A stretch of 43,757 nt of DNA, from assembly GCF_014649535.1 (NCBI RefSeq), contig NZ_BMTF01000037.1, forward strand, positions 1-43,757, read 5' to 3'. This DNA is from Streptomyces gelaticus. GTDB lineage: Bacteria; Actinomycetota; Actinomycetes; Streptomycetales; Streptomycetaceae. The translations under genes and the position numbers were made by a program. The notes under the pieces are model-generated. The model worked only from the letters and a program-made list of their open reading frames with translations, had not been told where the DNA came from and searched no databases. This document shows positions 40,201 to 43,757 of the stretch, piece after piece; position 1 is the first letter of the stretch, and every line of letters starts with the position of its first letter.

Positions 40201-40473
40201 GGTGGATCCGGCCGACGCAGCGCACTTCGAAGCCGGTGGCGTCCGCGGCGTAGGTGGCGGTGGCGGGCAGCCGGACGGGGCCCTGAAGTCGGCCCGTACC
40301 CAGGGGAGTTCATCGGGGTGCCGTGTCTTGGCCGGAGAGCGGGCGACGGTCCGGATGCCGTGGGCGATGGCGCGGGGGAAGCCGAAGAGCCGGGCGGTGA
40401 GCGGGTACAGGCGGATGGGATTCCGGTCGCCCGACGCGGCGCCGTACCGCCGGCCGCGCCGGTGGGGGGCCAA
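40154..40473 (-). pseudogene. Frameshifted MaoC-like dehydratase, C-terminal part
   Basis: Read on the minus strand, the segment first gives RRYGAASGDRNPIRLYPL and TARLFGFPRAIAHG, a clear match to the hot-dog MaoC motif (D-x-NP-[IL]H-x-x-x-x-x-A, but with Arg in place of the catalytic His) of actinobacterial two-domain dehydratases. It then continues to ADFRAP near 40280. The frame must shift by one to continue as PVRLPATATYAADATGFEV and RIHLTG, ending in TAA at 40154-40156. Upstream a WPPTGAAGG block in another frame matches the preceding strand, so a second frameshift lies near 40450. The N-terminal half is missing. The gene is inactive and overlaps the 3' end of the TetR gene. Confidence 0.65.
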
Positions 40474-40594
40474 TCCTTCGAGGAGGAGACCGAGGCGCTG
40501 TCACCGGAAGTGAGCGCCCCGGCCGCGACACGGTGCCGCCGAGGCGGCCTGTTCCGTGTCGCGGCCGGAGCCCCTCAGCTGTCCCGCGCGTCCG
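40474..40594. other. Region between the MaoC remnant and the glycosyltransferase
   Basis: No gene seen. Its main feature is the extended hairpin at 40521-40566, listed separately. The 394 bases between the TetR stop (40200) and the glycosyltransferase stop (40595) are otherwise filled by the MaoC remnant. Confidence 0.5.
40521..40566 (-). terminator. Extended hairpin after the glycosyltransferase gene
   Basis: A 13-bp perfect stem (40521-40533 with 40554-40566) encloses a second 6-bp stem (40535-40540 with 40543-40548). It lies 28 bases past the stop codon on the minus strand and is the probable terminator. Confidence 0.75.
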
Positions 40595-41770
40595 TCATGC
40601 GGTCCGTGGGCGGGCAAAGGTGGCAGGTGCCGACCGGCCGGTTCCCGCGGCGACACGATCGGCGGCGAATCTGCGGTTGCTGATGGTCTGCTCACGGAAG
40701 TTGGCCGGGAGGTCGGGCATGGCGAGGAGGCGATCGCAGGAAGCCAGCGATCCGTGCGCGTCACCGGTCCAGTAGGCGGTGATGGAGTGCTCGAAGAGCA
40801 GGCCCCAGCTGTATACCCAGGGTTCCATGAACAGCCAGTCCTGGGGCGCGGGGCGGTTGAGGCCGGCGACGGCGAAGGCATGTGCGGCTTGATAGCGCCC
40901 CTTCTTCCTCAGCCGGGAGACCAGCTCGTAGCAGGCCTCCAGCCGCTGCGGCCGGGATTCCCACGCATGGGTGAGAGCCTCCAGGGCGCCGGGCCAGTCG
41001 CCGCTGTCGGCCTTGAGCACCCCCACCTGGAGCAGGGCGTAGTACACCTCCTCGGCCCATCCGCCCATGCCGGCCCGGCGTTCGTATGCCGCGATCGAGT
41101 CCCGGGTCTCACCCATGTCGCGGAGGGTCTGCGCGAGGTAGAAGACGGCGCGGGAATTGTCCGGGTCGCGCTTGAGGTCCTCGCGCAGCAGACGGACGTC
41201 CCGGGTGAACTTGTCCCCGCGTGAGCCGCCGTCGGCGAAGTGCTCGATGCTGAGGACCTGGAGATCGGCGACGGTGTGCTGCTGGTCGGTGGTCAGGTAT
41301 TCGTGGGTCGCGCCCTCGTACCGCCACAGGATGTCCCCCTTGACCAGCCGGGGGATGCGGTATTCGAGGGCGCCCAGGTGGCGCAACATGTAGGAATCGG
41401 CGCTGAGTTCGGAGAGCGCGGACAGCTTTCCCTCTCGTCGGACAGCCATGTCGGCGTCGATGAGGAGGAGGTAGTCGGCCTTGCCGCGTGCGCGCTGGAT
41501 GTTCAGGGTGCGGTTGTGGCCGAAGTTGGTCCAGGGATCCTCATGGAGCTCCCCCGGAATGTCCTTGAACGTGGCGCGGATCAGTTCCTGGGTGCCGTCA
41601 CGGGAGCCGGTGTCGGAGATGACCCAGGTATCCACCAGGTCACGCACGGAGTTCAGGCATCGCTCGATGACCTTCGCCTCGTCCTTGACGATCATGCACA
41701 AGCAGATCGACGGCTTGCGGGGCGGGGCGGCCGGCAGCTTTTCGGTAGGGCGGTCGATCAGATTTGACAC
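40595..41770 (-). CDS. GT2 glycosyltransferase with C-terminal TPR-like helices
   Basis: 391 residues, cytoplasmic. The GT-A nucleotide-binding start is KPSICLCMIVKDEAKVIERC (19-38), with SDTGSRDGT (52-60) and the metal-binding D105-A-D107 in YLLLIDADMAV. The second half is helical with TPR-like repeats (SRAVFYLAQTLRDMGETRDSIAAYERR; EEVYYALLQVGVLKADSGDWPGALEAL). GT2-TPR proteins of this type modify peptides or proteins. Being divergent from a Thr-rich collagen-like gene, it probably glycosylates threonines in that repeat, as in spore or surface collagen-like glycoproteins (for example BclA). Sugar donor unknown. GTG at 41770 with GGAAG six bases upstream. Confidence 0.85.
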   Translation of the reverse strand: MSNLIDRPTEKLPAAPPRKPSICLCMIVKDEAKVIERCLNSVRDLVDTWVISDTGSRDGTQELIRATFKDIPGELHEDPWTNFGHNRTLNIQRARGKADYLLLIDADMAVRREGKLSALSELSADSYMLRHLGALEYRIPRLVKGDILWRYEGATHEYLTTDQQHTVADLQVLSIEHFADGGSRGDKFTRDVRLLREDLKRDPDNSRAVFYLAQTLRDMGETRDSIAAYERRAGMGGWAEEVYYALLQVGVLKADSGDWPGALEALTHAWESRPQRLEACYELVSRLRKKGRYQAAHAFAVAGLNRPAPQDWLFMEPWVYSWGLLFEHSITAYWTGDAHGSLASCDRLLAMPDLPANFREQTISNRRFAADRVAAGTGRSAPATFARPRTA

Positions 41771-42111
41771 CTGGATCTTCCAATCTTGCGTTTATGGAAT
41801 AACGCCCCACGCGAATTGGTGCGGCGTACGGGGTCGGCCGTTGCGGCCACCGGAGGAGAGCGACGCCAACGCGCCGAAAACAGGGGACCGTGTCGCGACG
41901 CGGAATGCTCGGAGGCGCACAGGCGGTCCGGCCGAAATGACCAATAGGTCCAATTAGACTGAAAACAGGGACAGATGGATGCGTCTGCCTCACCCACAAG
42001 GGGTGCCGTCTGCGCTCGTACGGCATATCAGCGCGTGGCGCATATGCCGATCACTCGCTGCACCTGCCACATTCACGGCTCCAGTCCACGCAGAACCGGT
42101 AAGGAACCGAG
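41771..42111. promoter_or_regulatory. Divergent promoter region of the glycosyltransferase and second collagen-like gene
   Basis: 341 bases, lower in GC than neighbouring DNA in places. An 8-bp inverted repeat CGGCATAT/ATATGCCG (42022-42029 with 42043-42050) with a 13-base loop lies 62-90 bases before the collagen-like start; it is a candidate operator or RNA hairpin. Another AT-rich stretch near 41938-41970 may hold a promoter. No gene was found here. Confidence 0.45.
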
Positions 42112-43757
42112 ATGTATAAAACGAGAAGTTGGGACATTCTGTCTCGCTCGACTCTGGGTGCCATGTCGCTGGGTATGACTCTGGCGCTGTGCCCCATGGG
42201 CATCGCTCACGGAGCGCCGAACCCCACGGGTATGCAGGCGGCCGACCGAGTGATGGCCAGCCGAGTTCTGGCCAGCGTGTCCGGGAAGGTCATCTCCAAC
42301 AACTCTCAGAGCATCCGCAGCGCTCCCACCACCCAGTCAGCCATCGTGGGCAGCGTGCCTCCCGGCGGGCTTGTATCCATCGCTTGCCAGGTGGTCGGCC
42401 AGAACGTCAGCGGCAACAACCTGTGGTACCTGCTGTCCGACGCCAGTGGCTGGATGAGCGCCCGATACATCTTGACGCAGGGCACCGTGCCGTTCTGCGA
42501 CGGCTACCCGGGGACGGGTCCCACCGGTCCCACCGGTCCCACCGGTCCGACGGGTCCGACGGGTCCGACGGGTGCGACGGGTCTGAAGGGTTCAACGGGG
42601 CCGACGGGTCCGACGGGTCCGACGGGTGCGACGGGTGCGACGGGTCCGACGGGTGCGACGGGTCTGCAGGGTGCGACCGGCGCGACGGGTGCGACTGGTG
42701 CGACGGGTCTGCAGGGCGCCACCGGTGCGACGGGTCCGACGGGTGCGACGGGTCTGCAGGGTGCGACCGGTGCGACCGGTGCGACCGGGGCCACTGGTGC
42801 TAATGGTGCGACGGGCCCGACGGGTCCGACGGGTGCCACTGGTCTGCAGGGTGCGACCGGTGCGACGGGTGCGACTGGTGCGACGGGTCTGCAGGGCGCC
42901 ACCGGTGCGACGGGTCCGACGGGTGCGACGGGTCTGCAGGGTGCGACCGGTGCGACGGGTCCGACGGGTGCGACGGGTCTGCAGGGTGCGACCGGTGCGA
43001 CCGGTGCGACTGGTGCGACCGGTGCTGATGGTGCGACGGGCCCGACGGGTCCGACGGGTGCCACTGGTCTGCAGGGTGCCACTGGTGCGACCGGCGCTGA
43101 TGGTGCGACGGGTCCGACGGGTGCGACGGGTGCCCCGGGTGCGCCGGGTGCCACTGGTGCGACCGGCGCTGATGGTGCGACGGGTCCGACGGGTGCGACG
43201 GGTGCGACGGGTCCGACGGGCGCGACGGGTCTGCAGGGTGCGACCGGTGCCACTGGTGCGACCGGTGCGACCGGTGCTGATGGTGCGACGGGTCCGACGG
43301 GTCCGACGGGTGCGACGGGTCTGCAGGGTGCGACCGGTGCCACTGGTGCGACTGGTGCGACCGGTGCTGATGGTGCGACGGGTCCGACGGGTCCGACGGG
43401 TGCCACTGGTCTGCAGGGTGCCACTGGTGCGACCGGCGCTGATGGTGCGACGGGTCCGACGGGTGCGACGGGTGCGACGGGTCCGACGGGTGCGACGGGT
43501 CTGCAGGGTGCGACCGGTGCCACTGGTGCGACCGGTGCGACCGGTGCTGATGGTGCGACGGGCCCGACGGGTCCGACGGGTGCGACGGGTCTGCAGGGTG
43601 CGACTGGTGCGACCGGTGCCAATGGTGCTGATGGTGCGACGGGTGCTACCGGGCCGACGGGTCCGACGGGTGCCACTGGCCTGCAGGGTGCCACGGGTGC
43701 GACCGGTGCCAATGGTGCTGATGGTGCGACGGGACCCACGGGCCCGACAGGTGCGAC
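42112..43757 (+). CDS. Secreted SH3b-collagen fusion protein, 3' end outside window
   Basis: Open to the right edge, 548 residues visible. A signal peptide (SRSTLGAMSLGMTLALCPMGIAHG) is followed by a bacterial SH3 domain (about 57-122: GKVISNNSQSIRSAPTTQSAIVG, VSIACQVVGQNVSGNNLWYLL, GWMSARYI), often a cell-wall or peptide-binding module. From residue 136 to the edge there are about 137 unbroken Gly-X-Y triplets, nearly all GPT, GAT, GLQ, GAD or GAN. Thr fills most Y positions and charged residues are rare. This Thr pattern and the divergent glycosyltransferase suggest O-glycosylation. AAGGA lies before the ATG at 42112. The real end of the protein (for example a sorting signal) cannot be seen. 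Confidence 0.9.
   Translation, partial: MYKTRSWDILSRSTLGAMSLGMTLALCPMGIAHGAPNPTGMQAADRVMASRVLASVSGKVISNNSQSIRSAPTTQSAIVGSVPPGGLVSIACQVVGQNVSGNNLWYLLSDASGWMSARYILTQGTVPFCDGYPGTGPTGPTGPTGPTGPTGPTGATGLKGSTGPTGPTGPTGATGATGPTGATGLQGATGATGATGATGLQGATGATGPTGATGLQGATGATGATGATGANGATGPTGPTGATGLQGATGATGATGATGLQGATGATGPTGATGLQGATGATGPTGATGLQGATGATGATGATGADGATGPTGPTGATGLQGATGATGADGATGPTGATGAPGAPGATGATGADGATGPTGATGATGPTGATGLQGATGATGATGATGADGATGPTGPTGATGLQGATGATGATGATGADGATGPTGPTGATGLQGATGATGADGATGPTGATGATGPTGATGLQGATGATGATGATGADGATGPTGPTGATGLQGATGATGANGADGATGATGPTGPTGATGLQGATGATGANGADGATGPTGPTGA
42517..43757 (+). repeat. Long collagen repeat DNA with higher-order units
   Basis: A 9-bp basal repeat GGTGCGACG/GGTCCGACG builds longer units that recur at about 63 to 135 bases, each of the form GPT-GPT-GAT-GLQ-GAT-GAT(-GAT)-GAD. 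GLQ marks the start of a unit and GAD or GAN its end. Two consecutive GAP triplets near 43129-43146 interrupt the pattern once. Codon choice within the array is skewed to GGT, GCG and ACG, unlike the rest of the window. Confidence 0.9.

Noticed and set aside
38311..40473. A 720-residue minus-strand frame with GTR/VAL repeats
   Set aside because: Most of it is the antisense reading of the collagen triplets and the TetR gene. Only the first 70 codons, near 40273-40473, match a real family, and those belong to the MaoC pseudogene.
42129..42803. Plus-strand frame with a cysteine and serine-rich repeat
   Set aside because: It is a +2 shifted reading of the SH3b-collagen gene; the ATG at 42112 gives a real signal peptide and domain.
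42504..43739. Antisense frame encoding an APV/GPV repeat protein
   Set aside because: It is the reverse complement of the collagen array, without a ribosome binding site or signal peptide. The plus-strand reading gives a signal peptide, an SH3 domain and correct triplets.
42517..43757. Resemblance to a CRISPR or satellite array
   Set aside because: The repeat period is 9 bases with no unique spacers, and it is in frame with a secreted protein.
1..43757. Signs of mobile elements, phage genes or a biosynthetic cluster
   Set aside because: No transposase, integrase, terminase, NRPS/PKS or toxin-antitoxin genes were recognised. The monooxygenase and SDR are isolated and not enough to claim a cluster.

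Overview
The window looks like a chromosomal segment of a Streptomyces or close relative. Base composition is very GC-rich with G/C at third codon positions, GTG starts and GTGA/ATGA overlaps are common, and the gene content (futalosine-type menaquinone genes, System II cytochrome c maturation, DUF3558 and DUF4232 lipoproteins, many TetR regulators) fits that genus. No tRNA, rRNA, insertion sequence, integrase, CRISPR array or replication origin was seen.

Left part (1-14.7 kb) is mixed accessory and housekeeping: the start of a DUF2637 membrane protein, two related DUF3558-like lipoproteins, the RNA ligase RtcB, an SDR, a YnfA-type membrane protein, an FAD monooxygenase divergent from a TetR regulator with several operator-like palindromes, a Mut7-C RNase-fold protein, an acetyltransferase, an AraC regulator, a propeller-like protein, a universal stress protein, an Acg-like nitroreductase, and a TetR/FMN-reductase divergon with two strong palindromes.

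Middle part (14.7-36.3 kb) is mostly conserved respiratory and tetrapyrrole functions: hemL with a histidine phosphatase, a Tat lipoprotein related to polysaccharide deacetylases, then resA-ccdA-resB-ccsA (cytochrome c maturation). An unusual pair follows: a P-loop NTPase and a membrane-anchored periplasmic-binding-fold protein. Next come UbiD and MqnP (translationally overlapping), UbiX, an Lrp/AsnC regulator and MqnE, which supply the aminofutalosine and tail steps of menaquinone synthesis. Haem, cytochrome c and menaquinone functions thus lie together.

Right part (36.3-43.8 kb) is the most interesting. A 35-codon reading frame with four cysteine codons sits at a probable leaderless promoter before a DAACS-family symporter, suggesting cysteine-responsive attenuation of a cystine or other amino-acid/dicarboxylate transporter. 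Two secreted collagen-like proteins follow, one with 34 Gly-X-Y triplets and one with about 137 triplets that runs off the window. The second is divergent from an intact GT2 glycosyltransferase. The first is divergent from a short remnant of the same kind of glycosyltransferase. Because nearly every triplet ends in threonine, these look like duplicated modules for an O-glycosylated collagen-like surface protein, one of which has decayed. A frameshifted MaoC-like dehydratase pseudogene between the two modules also points to local gene loss.
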